Shown here: piece after piece, positions 36,009 to 43,778 of the stretch
Position numbering within the stretch: the first letter of the stretch is position 1
Layout of the letters: each line of letters opens with the position of its first letter
Assembly: GCA_964400015.1 (NCBI GenBank)
Contig: CAYNRR010000002.1
Span: 1 to 64,000, forward strand
Reading direction: 5' to 3'
Source: UBA1234 sp964400015
Lineage (GTDB): Bacteria; Bacillota; Clostridia; TANB77; UBA1234
Length of the DNA: 64,000 nt
Notes under the pieces: model-generated
Seen by the model: the letters and a program-made list of their open reading frames with translations, nothing else
Told to the model about the DNA's origin: nothing
The model's database searches: none
Translations under genes and position numbers: made by a program

Positions 36009-36595
36009 TTATATATCTCCCCTTTTATATAATCTTCTTCTAGTTTTTTTGACTTTTTTTTGTATAAAAATAGTTTATTGTGTTCGTCGATTATTTTTGT
36101 TATTTGTGTACCTGCACGTCTATAAGTTGAATAATAATTATTATTTAATACATATTCTAAAACTTGATAATAATATATATAGCTATCTATACTATAAATA
36201 TATTCTAATATTTTAAGCATTTCTTGTTGCTCAAACGATTGTGTTTTAAAATATTTTGCAATATCTTTTAGATTTGTTTTTATTTCTTTAATATCATATT
36301 GTGCTTTCTCGGGTTGATCCAAATGAATTAAATATCTTATCATATATTTTAAAGATTTTATTTTTTCAATTCTATTTTGTTCGATGTTTAATTCTTTTGC
36401 TACTGTTTTCATTTCTTTCGCATTTTCAAACATTATAATTGTATGAATATGTTCTTTTTTTACTACTCCGTCATCATCTGTATCTTTGTTGTGTATTATA
36501 TAAGCATAATTATAATTATTTTTGATATATTCTAATGTTAAAATATCTTTTTCATTTTCAGGATATAAACTGATTGTAAAATTTTTACTTCTCAT
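35978..36595 (-). CDS. rolling-circle replication initiator (Rep_2-like), prophage 2
   Basis: The 205-residue protein has NFTISLYPEN, YAYIIHNKD and the HUH-like KEHIHTIIMFENA, aligned with prophage 1 Rep (LYPEDN, YAYILHDKD, KPHYHIILAFKNA). The C-terminal half is more variable and Lys-rich. An origin-like hairpin lies directly upstream. It initiates phage replication by nicking. Confidence 0.8.
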   Translation of the reverse strand: MRSKNFTISLYPENEKDILTLEYIKNNYNYAYIIHNKDTDDDGVVKKEHIHTIIMFENAKEMKTVAKELNIEQNRIEKIKSLKYMIRYLIHLDQPEKAQYDIKEIKTNLKDIAKYFKTQSFEQQEMLKILEYIYSIDSYIYYYQVLEYVLNNNYYSTYRRAGTQITKIIDEHNKLFLYKKKSKKLEEDYIKGEIYNWELENTAKN

Positions 36596-36614
36596 ATTTT
36601 TTTCCTTTTTAAAA

Positions 36615-36646
36615 AAACGGCGATGGGCTACGTCTTATCGCCGTTT
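36615..36646. other. putative replication-origin hairpin of prophage 2
   Basis: A perfect AAACGGCGAT / ATCGCCGTTT stem encloses GGGCTACGTCTT. It stands in the same place relative to rep as the TACTACGAC hairpin of prophage 1 and shares CTACG in the loop. Confidence 0.5.
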
Positions 36647-36713
36647 AGTTTTATTGTTATTATATAATATAGTAATTTTGTTGTTTTGTTGTTTTTTGGT
36701 AAACTATTATTGT

Positions 36714-36750
36714 AAACTTGCGTTTTTATCTCCCCAAAAACGCAAGTTTT
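36714..36750 (-). terminator. terminator downstream of Zot in prophage 2
   Basis: AAACTTGCGTTTTT pairs with AAAAACGCAAGTTT around ATCTCCCC, immediately after the Zot stop. It separates virion genes from rep. Confidence 0.8.
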
Positions 36751-36752
36751 TA

Positions 36753-37404
36753 TTAAAATCCATTTTTTATAAATTCTCTTTTCCATTTTTCTTTAGTAAT
36801 TAAATCTTTATCTAAATAATCTTTATCTTTTACTAGCGTATCATACATTTTTAATAATTTTGGATTTACAAATTTTATAAAACCACGTCCAAAATTTTGG
36901 TAGTTTTCTGCTGAACAATTCATATATTTTTCTAGTTCGATTGGGTCTTCAAAATATCTCCCTTTCTGCAAAAAAGGAAAGAACTTTAATTTTTTTTGTT
37001 TAAAATTAAAGTAAGGTATTTTATACGTTTTATTGAAACGTATTATTTCAGTACTTAAGTCTCTAATTTGTACATCTAGTCGATTTATTGATTGCGTTAT
37101 AAACACAATTTCAACGTTGTAGTGTCTGCACATAGTGAGATATACTAAAATTTTTTTATATATGAATTGGCGTTCTTTAGAACTATAATCTCTACAATTA
37201 TAATTCAATTGTGCTTCATCTAGAATTATGAGCGCATCGTCTTCGTATCTAAAATCGTACCAATTCTCTGGCAAAACGTTTGTGCTTTCAATAAAAATAT
37301 TTGAATATACGTGTTCATTATTCTTTTTTAAATGTTTTTTGGCTAGTCGCACACTGTGAAGTGATTTTCCGACTGCCTTGCTTGCCGCAAATTAAAGTTA
37401 TCAA
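36753..37404 (-). CDS. Zot-type assembly ATPase, frame interrupted at CGG in Walker A (prophage 2)
   Basis: From TTG 37404 (GGGGAG upstream) the frame reads LITLICGKQGS, then AGT CGG AAA. Skipping the extra C (complement of 37371) gives GKQGSGKSLHSVRLAKKHLKK and joins the rest of a ~216-residue Zot protein with Walker B DDALIILDEAQLNY and IVFITQSINRLD. Without a shift the ATPase would lack Walker A. No other lesion is seen. Equivalent to 34045-34743. Confidence 0.78.
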
Positions 37405-37452
37405 AATATATTTCTCCCCTTATATATTTTAGGGGGGACTTCCCCCCTATTT

Positions 37453-37614
37453 TTAGCCTTTTCTTTTTGGAATAAATTTTGCTACGATACCTATTCCAAT
37501 TCCAAGCACACCAGCAATGACTACTACATTTAATGGCCATTCATTAAAAAGTGATAGTCCTGTTTTGGCTGTTTCTACTACTAAGTTCATTAGAGCTGTA
37601 TTATCTCCACTCAT
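37453..37614 (-). CDS. major coat protein candidate, prophage 2
   Basis: The 53-residue protein starts MSGDNTALMNLVVETAKTG, has one helix (PLNVVVIAGVLGIGIGIVA) and a basic end KFIPKRKG. AAAGGA precedes ATG 37614. Architecture and the MSGD start match the coat candidate of prophage 1. Confidence 0.72.
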   Translation of the reverse strand: MSGDNTALMNLVVETAKTGLSLFNEWPLNVVVIAGVLGIGIGIVAKFIPKRKG

Positions 37615-37637
37615 ATCATCATTCCTTTCTTTATTTA

Positions 37638-37775
37638 TTATTTTATATTTAAAGCTACTATGATTAGTACCTTTAAAAACGATATTAAAATTAGCAGTAT
37701 TGCTACTGTCATAAAAAATGAATATATCTCGGGCGTATATGCTTCGCCCCATAAATTCATTAAAATATTTTCCAT
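37638..37775 (-). CDS. 45-residue phage membrane peptide, prophage 2
   Basis: AAGGAG lies 6 nt before the ATG. The peptide has an N-terminal acidic segment (MNLWGEAYTPEIYSF) and one helix (TVAILLILISFLKVLIIVAL). It is probably a minor virion protein. The frame is short but has a strong ribosome site and no overlap with neighbours. Confidence 0.6.
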   Translation of the reverse strand: MENILMNLWGEAYTPEIYSFFMTVAILLILISFLKVLIIVALNIK

Positions 37776-37784
37776 ATTTTCTCC

Positions 37785-37991
37785 TTAATTTTTAAATAAA
37801 AATTTTAAAAGTGTCATTGTTACAATTATGATTGCTAAAAGTGGTATTGTTTTTGTATTTTTAGATATTTCATTTAAAATTTGTGTATTATCTCCACTTT
37901 TTAAATCTATTGATTCTGTTATATAATTTAGTTTGTTATAAATATAGTTTAATTGCATTGTATAATCTTGTTCGATTGTTTCATTTTCCAT
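37785..37991 (-). CDS. small phage membrane protein, prophage 2
   Basis: The 68-residue protein has an acidic helical N-terminal half and one C-terminal helix (TIPLLAIIIVTMTLLKFLF). It is architecturally equivalent to the 62-residue protein of prophage 1. AAGGAG precedes the ATG. Confidence 0.6.
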   Translation of the reverse strand: MENETIEQDYTMQLNYIYNKLNYITESIDLKSGDNTQILNEISKNTKTIPLLAIIIVTMTLLKFLFKN

Positions 37992-38005
37992 TTTTTATTC
38001 TCCTT

Positions 38006-38191
38006 TTATTCACTATGTTCAGTTCCTATTAAATTAGTCCAGATTATATATATTAAATGTGCTACAAAATATAAAATGAATATTAGTTTTAATGGAAATG
38101 TTATTGTTTCGCCACTAAAATTTATAGGCAATTTAATTTCAAAATCTAAAATTTGAAACACTGGTTTTAATATAAATTCTATAAAACTCAT
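38006..38191 (-). CDS. small phage membrane protein after adsorption gene, prophage 2
   Basis: The 61-residue protein has one strong helix (FPLKLIFILYFVAHLIYIIW). GGGAGATGA at the end of the adsorption gene serves as ribosome site. Position suggests a gVI-like partner of the adsorption protein. Confidence 0.58.
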   Translation of the reverse strand: MSFIEFILKPVFQILDFEIKLPINFSGETITFPLKLIFILYFVAHLIYIIWTNLIGTEHSE

Positions 38192-38197
38192 TTGTTA

Positions 38198-39550
38198 TCA
38201 TCTCCCTATTATTCTACATACAATTGCTACTGTTATAGCTGTTGAGATTAAACTTATAAGCCAGTTTGGGAAAATTTCAAAAAAACTTAAAAACTTATTT
38301 AAAAATTTTTTACTATCTTCTAAGATTGCAAAAAATGAATTGTTTTCTTTTATTTCTAAATTGCTGTCATCTATATTTGTTGAACTATCTATATAATCAG
38401 TACTAAAAAGTAACAGTGTTGTTTCAGAATTTATATATTTATTAGTATCATCATATAAAAAAAGTCCAAAGCCTATATTATCAATTCCTTTCGCATTTAT
38501 ATGTACATCTATATCTCCATTTGTATTCCAAATATTAAATAGATCATAATTATATATGTTGTATCCTAATTTTTTTTCATTCGATTCAAAAACTGCTAAA
38601 GCATCACACTCCATGTACTCTTGCAGCTTAGTTTCTATTTTATTATCTGTTTTATTTAGATAATAAATTGCAAGTATAATTTTGGTTTTAGATAAATCAT
38701 ATATTGCGTTTTCTTGTAAACGTACTTGAAAGTTTACTTTATAATAGTTTTCGCCTTTATAATATTCGTCTAAAATATAGTCGGGTTTATTAGTATCTTT
38801 TTTAATGTATCCGTTGAAGTAGCTTGTTGCTATTTCGGGCAAAATTCCATTATCTTTAACAGTAAATGAATAGTCAGGACTAGGCGTATTTATTATATCT
38901 TCATCTGTTTGGTTCCAAGGATATTCACTAGAGTTTATATCATCTAGTTTAATATCGCTGTAAACACTTACATCAGTTGCTTTTAAAGTATAATTATTTG
39001 CGCCGATTGTTATTTTATCGATTATGTATTGTATAGCGTATTGTGTATTAAATAAGCTTGAACTAAATTCTGGATAATAAGCAATTGGGAAATGATGTTC
39101 ATGATAGTATGATGTTTTAATTATTTCTTTATTTTCAACATCTATTAAAAATAATTCTTTTGTTGGATAATTTGATAATTTATATTCATAACAATTTTTT
39201 GTATTATTTGTTTGATAAGTAAATCTCATTTCTTCAAAACTTATATAAAAATATTTTGTGGCATAAGTTTCTTTATCAAAATCATATTCGCTTGTTTTTG
39301 TGCTGTTTGAATTTTCTTTAAAAAAACAAGGCAAATTATCATCAAAAAACCAAAATTTGTTACTATTATTAAAAGCAGTTTTTAATGTTTCCACATTTTC
39401 AAAATCATTTATATCAGTGCCTAGATTTTCACTAAAAAAATCTGAAATATTGTTCCAACTGATAATATTATCTGAGAATGCAAAAATAAAATTATTGAAA
39501 CTAAAAAGAACTAAAATGATACAACTAAAAAATATTTTTTTATTTTTCAT
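38198..39550 (-). CDS. phage adsorption/minor coat protein (pIII-like), prophage 2
   Basis: The 450-residue protein has signal peptide MKNKKIFFSCIILVLFSFNN, a large secreted part and a C-terminal membrane helix (NWLISLISTAITVAIVCRII) with a two- to three-residue tail. This is the pIII-like layout. It lies near the start of the operon, unlike in prophage 1. Receptor is unknown; divergence from prophage 1 suggests different host-cell receptors. Confidence 0.68.
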   Translation of the reverse strand: MKNKKIFFSCIILVLFSFNNFIFAFSDNIISWNNISDFFSENLGTDINDFENVETLKTAFNNSNKFWFFDDNLPCFFKENSNSTKTSEYDFDKETYATKYFYISFEEMRFTYQTNNTKNCYEYKLSNYPTKELFLIDVENKEIIKTSYYHEHHFPIAYYPEFSSSLFNTQYAIQYIIDKITIGANNYTLKATDVSVYSDIKLDDINSSEYPWNQTDEDIINTPSPDYSFTVKDNGILPEIATSYFNGYIKKDTNKPDYILDEYYKGENYYKVNFQVRLQENAIYDLSKTKIILAIYYLNKTDNKIETKLQEYMECDALAVFESNEKKLGYNIYNYDLFNIWNTNGDIDVHINAKGIDNIGFGLFLYDDTNKYINSETTLLLFSTDYIDSSTNIDDSNLEIKENNSFFAILEDSKKFLNKFLSFFEIFPNWLISLISTAITVAIVCRIIGR

Positions 39551-39571
39551 TTTTACATCCCCTTAAAAAAA

Positions 39572-39796
39572 TTATTTTATATCTGATAAATATATTTTAT
39601 CGTATAAGTTTATATTAAAAATACCAATTACATTTCTCATATTTTTATTTTTTTTAGTTATATTTTCAAATTCTATTTCTTGAATAAAATCTGTTTTAGG
39701 TACACCCTCTCGCACATAATCTACTATAAAAAATGTTTTATTTTTTGCTTTGCTTTTAAGTGTTCTTGTTCCTATCAAAAAAATTTCTTTTTCCAT
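39572..39796 (-). CDS. 74-residue first gene of prophage 2
   Basis: A small soluble protein (MEKEIFLIGTRTLKSKAKNK, then FFIVDYVREGVPKTDFI). A purine-rich ribosome site precedes the ATG. Its position next to the control region and its beta-rich pattern could suit a single-stranded-DNA-binding protein, an unproven guess. Confidence 0.5.
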   Translation of the reverse strand: MEKEIFLIGTRTLKSKAKNKTFFIVDYVREGVPKTDFIQEIEFENITKKNKNMRNVIGIFNINLYDKIYLSDIK

Positions 39797-39825
39797 TTGT
39801 ATTTTTCCTTTCTATTAAAATTAAA

Positions 39826-39914
39826 AGTTTGGGTTGAATTCGAATCAACATCTTTTGCGATATTATTTCAGCGCGTTAGTATCCAAAAAACTCTACCAAT
39901 TGAGCTACCAAAAC
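39826..39914 (-). tRNA. tRNA-like sequence in prophage 2, anticodon perhaps GGA
   Basis: On the - strand: GCTCAATTGGTAGAG D-arm, a perfect 5-bp T-stem around TTCGAAT, a long variable arm and imperfect acceptor pairing (GTTTTGG with CCAAACT). The anticodon stem is poor (about 3 of 5 pairs) around TTGGATA. It looks like a class II tRNA (Ser-like) that is degenerate or specialised. No CCA is encoded. Confidence 0.5.
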
Positions 39915-39920
39915 CTTGAG

Positions 39921-40029
39921 GTGTAATACACGTTAAACTTGTATCACATTTTTAATATACTCGTTTTGCGTGTATATGTCAATACAATTTTTTCGTGTGT
40001 GGTATATTATTTTTTGAGGTGTAATACAT
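39921..40029. promoter_or_regulatory. control region with GTGTAATACAC-type operators, prophage 2
   Basis: GTGTAATACAC (39921-39931) and GTGTAATACAT (40019-40029) frame the region between the divergent repressor and phage genes; related TGTATCAC and GTGTATATG pieces lie between. The second copy abuts the repressor ATG and suggests autoregulation. Confidence 0.6.
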
Positions 40030-40275
40030 ATGAATTTAAAAATTAGAGAATTAAGAGAAGATAAAGATTTATTACAAAAAAATGTTGCTGTTATTTTAGG
40101 AATAACTCAACAACAATATTCTAGAATTGAAAATGAAACAAATGAGCTTTCATATGACGGTTTGAATAAATTAGCCGATTTTTATAACGTTTCTGTTGAT
40201 TATATATTAGGTAGAACTAATATCATGAAACCATATCCGGTGTTTAAAGATACGCGTAGCGAACGAACGAAGTGA
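40030..40275 (+). CDS. XRE-family phage repressor, prophage 2
   Basis: The 81-residue protein has a Cro/CI helix-turn-helix (LLQKNVAVILGITQQQYSRIE) and the VDYILGRTN end also seen in repressor 1. TTTGAGGTG precedes the ATG. It probably maintains lysogeny by binding GTGTAATACAC-type sites. Different operators from prophage 1 imply separate immunity groups. Confidence 0.88.
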   Translation: MNLKIRELREDKDLLQKNVAVILGITQQQYSRIENETNELSYDGLNKLADFYNVSVDYILGRTNIMKPYPVFKDTRSERTK

Positions 40276-40304
40276 GTTACTTTGCTTCTTTTCGGGAAAG
40301 AAGA

Positions 40305-40345
40305 ATGGCACAAGTATACTTTATGTATGCTTGTGCCATTTTATA
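40305..40345 (+). terminator. terminator after repressor 2
   Basis: ATGGCACAAGTATAC pairs with GTATGCTTGTGCCAT around TTTAT, followed by TTTATAT. Confidence 0.88.
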
Positions 40346-40452
40346 TCCATCTTTTTTTATATTTATTTATATAATTATAATCTGCTTTTTATGTTTACTT
40401 TTCCATTTTTCTACCTTTAAGAAATGTTGATATTTATAGGGTTTGACAGCTT

Positions 40453-40478
40453 TTGCCAACTCCTTTTATTTTGTGCAA
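40453..40478. other. dif/Xer-like junction, right end of prophage 2
   Basis: Right arm TTTTGTGCAA and centre CTTTTA are identical to the left junction at 31172; the other arm (TTGCCAACTC) is degenerate. This matches one conserved and one variable Xer arm. Confidence 0.55.
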
Positions 40479-40573
40479 ATGTGTCCCAAAAGGTATATAA
40501 TCAAATCTGGGGTATATACTTACTTCCCCATTTTAACTAATCGAATGGAATTTTATAAAAAGGAGGTGGTATA

Positions 40574-40696
40574 ATGAATATTCTACAGAAGATAAAAAAG
40601 CTTTTAGTTGTACAATACAAGAAGAAACAACTAAAAGCTTATAGAAGAAAATTCTGGAGTAACTATAAAGAAATTTATAGTTATTTTCAGAATTAA
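40574..40696 (+). CDS. 40-residue basic peptide, unknown
   Basis: AAAGGAGGTGG lies just before the ATG. The product is Lys/Arg/Tyr-rich (MNILQKIKKLLVVQYKKKQL...), with an amphipathic helix. A GAGGGG/CCCCTC hairpin follows. The ribosome site is the main support. Function is unknown. Confidence 0.5.
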   Translation: MNILQKIKKLLVVQYKKKQLKAYRRKFWSNYKEIYSYFQN

Positions 40697-40773
40697 AATA
40701 GAGGGGATACTCTCCCCTCTCTAAATATATAGTATTTCTTATGTTTAGTCAATAAAAATGTCTTCCTGTAAAA

Positions 40774-40806
40774 ATAAAGAGGGGTATATTCCCCCTCTTT
40801 AAATTT
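40774..40806 (-). terminator. terminator of the 40835-41104 gene
   Basis: AAAGAGGGG (40776-40784) pairs with CCCCTCTTT (40792-40800). On the - strand it is followed by ATTTTTAC. Confidence 0.78.
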
Positions 40807-40834
40807 TTGTAAATACCTTTTGGAATACTCTAGT

Positions 40835-41104
40835 TTAAAAATCTTCTTTCAGTGAAAGTGCAGTACATAGAGAACTAATGAACCATAAAATAACAAGAAT
40901 TATATTACGTGAATATGGCTCCTCCATGTGCACTTGCATGGGAATTTGGATTAAGCAGATAATCAGCAATGCACTTGAGCATATTAACCGAATAATTTTT
41001 GGATAGATTTTATCTCGCCCGAAAAAAGCAGAAAGGACAAACGGAATGGTTAAAACTTTTGCTAATACATCGAGCGCTGCGTAGACGTCAAAAGATACTA
41101 ACAT
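40835..41104 (-). CDS. small three-helix membrane protein
   Basis: The 89-residue protein has hydrophobic segments near residues 8-27, 36-55 and 66-84. AGGAGG precedes the ATG. It stands between the prophages and the CRISPR array, is less AT-rich than the phage genes, and has no recognised family. Confidence 0.58.
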   Translation of the reverse strand: MLVSFDVYAALDVLAKVLTIPFVLSAFFGRDKIYPKIIRLICSSALLIICLIQIPMQVHMEEPYSRNIILVILWFISSLCTALSLKEDF

Positions 41105-41318
41105 AATAAGATCCTCCTAAAATTTTTTATTGATGGAAATAATTTTTTCATACTAAAAAGCTAAAGGACATTCTCTCACTAATCAGTGAAAATATATGCA
41201 TATAAATTTTGTTTGAATTGCACAGTCATTATAGCAGGAATTTTGAATTATGTCAACAATGACAACCCATTATTAAATACTAACGAATAAATTCCGTTAC
41301 TAGCTAAAGTTCATGAAT

Positions 41319-41402
41319 TTACTTGTTTCTTTTTGCTAGGTCCGCAAAAAGCAATATAAATTGTAAAACAAGAATTACCGGAATACCAACTAACAAATTC
41401 AC
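41319..41402 (-). CDS. 27-residue hydrophobic peptide, type I toxin-like candidate
   Basis: GTG 41402 has GGGGG 8 nt upstream. The peptide is a single helix (NLLVGIPVILVLQFILLFAD) with a charged tail LAKRNK, resembling TxpA/Fst/holin-like toxins. No antisense RNA promoter was identified. It lies just outside the trailer end of the CRISPR array. Confidence 0.4.
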   Translation of the reverse strand: MNLLVGIPVILVLQFILLFADLAKRNK

Positions 41403-41425
41403 ATTTCATTCCCCCTTTTTGTAAA

Positions 41426-42715
41426 GTTTCATTACTACCCAAAATAACATACCTCTAAAACCGTTTGTATAATTCAAAGTATAATACCCATGTTTCATTA
41501 CTACCTAAAATAACATACCTCTAAAACCAATATTTAATCTGTTAGCAAGCTCGCCGCGTTTCATTACTACCTAAAATAACATACCTCTAAAACTATAGAC
41601 ACGCTGGAAAAGAGTACTATATAGTTTCATTACTACCTAAAATAACATACCTCTAAAACTTATCACAGGCATGAGAGGGCAGGGGAAAAGTTTCATTACT
41701 ACCTAAAATAACATACCTCTAAAACTATCAAACAAAATTGTAGAAAACATAGATGGTTTCATTACTACCTAAAATAACATACCTCTAAAACGTTATGAAA
41801 CTGTAACAGGAACGATACAACGTTTCATTACTACCTAAAATAACATACCTCTAAAACGCTAGAGGTCGTTCAATGATAATACCCTCTGTTTCATTACTAC
41901 CTAAAATAACATACCTCTAAAACCATACAGTGCAAAATCATATTTTTTGTATTGTTTCATTACTACCTAAAATAACATACCTCTAAAACTATATTACAGA
42001 GAAAACGGAAAAGAGTACTGTTTCATTACTACCTAAAATAACATACCTCTAAAACTTGTAATAGTGTGCGTTATTCGCCTTGCGGGTTTCATTACTACCT
42101 AAAATAACATACCTCTAAAACATATAATCGTCATCTCTTATATAGTACTCTGTTTCATTACTACCTAAAATAACATACCTCTAAAACCATACTCTTCGAA
42201 CTCACAGCCCAACTCCGGTTTCATTACTACCTAAAATAACATACCTCTAAAACGTTCATCATACAACTCCTTTAATTCGTCTTGTTTCATTACTACCTAA
42301 AATAACATACCTCTAAAACTCGAGTTCTCTCAATTCTGATTGATAATCAGTTTCATTACTACCTAAAATAACATACCTCTAAAACCATATGCAGCATAAG
42401 CTCTAATATAATCATGTTTCATTACTACCTAAAATAACATACCTCTAAAACCCAATATTTTGTGCCGTTTGAAATATTTGAGTTTCATTACTACCTAAAA
42501 TAACATACCTCTAAAACCATGATCTAATACTTCTGCTCCTTCTGGAAGTTTCATTACTACCTAAAATAACATACCTCTAAAACAATCTGATAATATCTGT
42601 TCCGAATTCCTTTGTTTCATTACTACCTAAAATAACATACCTCTAAAACTAGCAATTAATGTTTGAGCTAGTTTAAGTTGTTTCATTACTACCTAAAATA
42701 ACATACCTCTAAAAC
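41426..42715 (-). CRISPR. type II-A CRISPR array, 20 repeats and 19 spacers
   Basis: Repeats of 36 bp recur exactly every 66 bp, so all spacers are 30 bp. In crRNA direction (- strand) the repeat starts GTTTTAGAGGTATG and ends GTAGTAATGAAAC. The first repeat on the + strand (41426-41461) has one changed base, marking the old trailer end; the leader is at the high-coordinate end beside csn2. I saw no spacer matching this window. Spacers at 41594, 41990 and 42122 overlap in target sequence. Confidence 0.99.
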
Positions 42716-42780
42716 CTCAAATGAGGAGCTAGATTTTTTCGGTTACCGACTCCGGATATGCTATTTTAAGCAGGTTTGTC
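42716..42780 (-). promoter_or_regulatory. CRISPR leader
   Basis: In transcription direction the leader ends in ATTTGAG directly before the first repeat, the leader-anchoring sequence known for one group of type II-A systems. Just upstream lies TTAAAATAGCATATCCGGAG, resembling the tracrRNA anti-repeat, and the palindrome TCGGTAACCGA. The segment is only 65 bp because csn2 ends at 42781. Confidence 0.8.
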
Positions 42781-43461
42781 TTAATAAATGTAATCATCAA
42801 AGCTTTCGTCAATATGCAAAGTTTGTTCATATTGAAGTTTTGATGTACTGTTTCGTTCTATTAAGACTAATTTTATTTCATTATACATTGAATATTTGTA
42901 GATTTCAATTAGTTCTTTTTCGTCTAGATATAATTTTAGATTTGGAATGATTAAAATTTTGTACATTTGTAGTGTGGAAATTATATCTATGAATAATTCT
43001 ATTTTTTCTATTAGCGTTGGATATTCTGAGTTTTCTATTTTTACTGAGAACATTTTTAAGATTTCTTCGATTTCAATATTTTCTTTTATTTGAAAGTTGA
43101 ATGGTAAGTCCATTAGTTCTAAGTCGATGAAATGTCTTAATTTCATTGTTATTTGTGAAAGTTCATCTGTTTGTTTATTTTTTAGATTGGTTGCTATTAG
43201 TGAATATATTTTACTGATTATTTTTTTTGAATTGAAGTCTATATTATATGGATCTATTACTAATATTGCTTCTTTTTCTAGTTTTAATATTTCGTTTTCG
43301 TCTGATAATAGTAGTATTTCGTTGGTTTCATATCCGTTGATGTTGTCATTTATGTTTTGAATTAGTTTGTTATAGTATTTTGTATTTTCTATTTCTATAA
43401 CGGATACTGTGCCATCGAATAAATCTATATCGTTTTGAAAACTGTTTAAGCGTATTTTCAT
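42781..43461 (-). CDS. csn2: CRISPR adaptation protein Csn2
   Basis: The 226-residue protein sits in the type II-A position after cas2 and ahead of the leader. Length fits the short Csn2 class. Csn2 forms a tetrameric ring on DNA ends and is needed with Cas1-Cas2 and Cas9 for spacer capture. Similarity is low, as usual; a central DPYNIDFNSKKI and a Leu/Ile-rich core are visible. Its start overlaps the cas2 end by 4 bp. Confidence 0.85.
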   Translation of the reverse strand: MKIRLNSFQNDIDLFDGTVSVIEIENTKYYNKLIQNINDNINGYETNEILLLSDENEILKLEKEAILVIDPYNIDFNSKKIISKIYSLIATNLKNKQTDELSQITMKLRHFIDLELMDLPFNFQIKENIEIEEILKMFSVKIENSEYPTLIEKIELFIDIISTLQMYKILIIPNLKLYLDEKELIEIYKYSMYNEIKLVLIERNSTSKLQYEQTLHIDESFDDYIY

Positions 43462-43778
43462 AGTACAGTCAACCTTTCTGTATCACTTAGTGTATTAGAT
43501 GTTGATTCGCCAACTATATATTGAATTTCACTAAATTGCTTTTCTGTTACAGTTAATAGTTGGACTAATCCATGTGGGGGTTTGTTCTTATTTATTTTTT
43601 CTTTTTCGGAATTTACTACTGACATATTTAAGGCTAGCTTTGTGTATACTGATTTTTGCATCATTATGAAACCTTCGGAAATTAAAAATTTTCTAAATTT
43701 TGAATATATCTTTCTATCTTTCGCAGTTTCTGTTGGCAAATCAAAAAATAATAGCATTCTCATATATCTAAAACTCAT
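43458..43778 (-). CDS. cas2: CRISPR-associated endoribonuclease-fold protein Cas2
   Basis: The 106-residue protein has the Cas2 ferredoxin core RMLLFFDLPTETAKDRKIY (metal Asp at the first strand) and FLISEGFIMMQKSVYTK, then LTVTEKQFSEIQYIVG. It bridges two Cas1 dimers during spacer integration. It overlaps the cas1 3' end by 11 bp. Confidence 0.95.
   Translation of the reverse strand: MSFRYMRMLLFFDLPTETAKDRKIYSKFRKFLISEGFIMMQKSVYTKLALNMSVVNSEKEKINKNKPPHGLVQLLTVTEKQFSEIQYIVGESTSNTLSDTERLTVL

Larger units (their letters stand above)
35800..40478 (-). mobile_element. inovirus-like prophage 2 (about 4.65 kb)
   Basis: A second filamentous-phage module in tandem, with different gene order: 74-residue gene, adsorption protein, three small membrane proteins, coat, Zot (frame-interrupted), Rep and the conserved small gene. 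A divergent repressor and a tRNA-like sequence are also present. Proteins are distant from prophage 1, so these are two phage species and not a duplication. Confidence 0.83.

Noticed and set aside
37343..37540. A 65-codon - strand frame overlapping the start of prophage 2 Zot.
   Set aside because: It is an out-of-frame reading of the coat and Zot genes; the Zot frame explains the sequence once the CGG shift is allowed.
41462..42679. Possible self-targeting of the two inovirus prophages by the CRISPR array.
   Set aside because: I compared the 19 spacers by eye with the window on both strands and saw no convincing match; a computed search is still needed.
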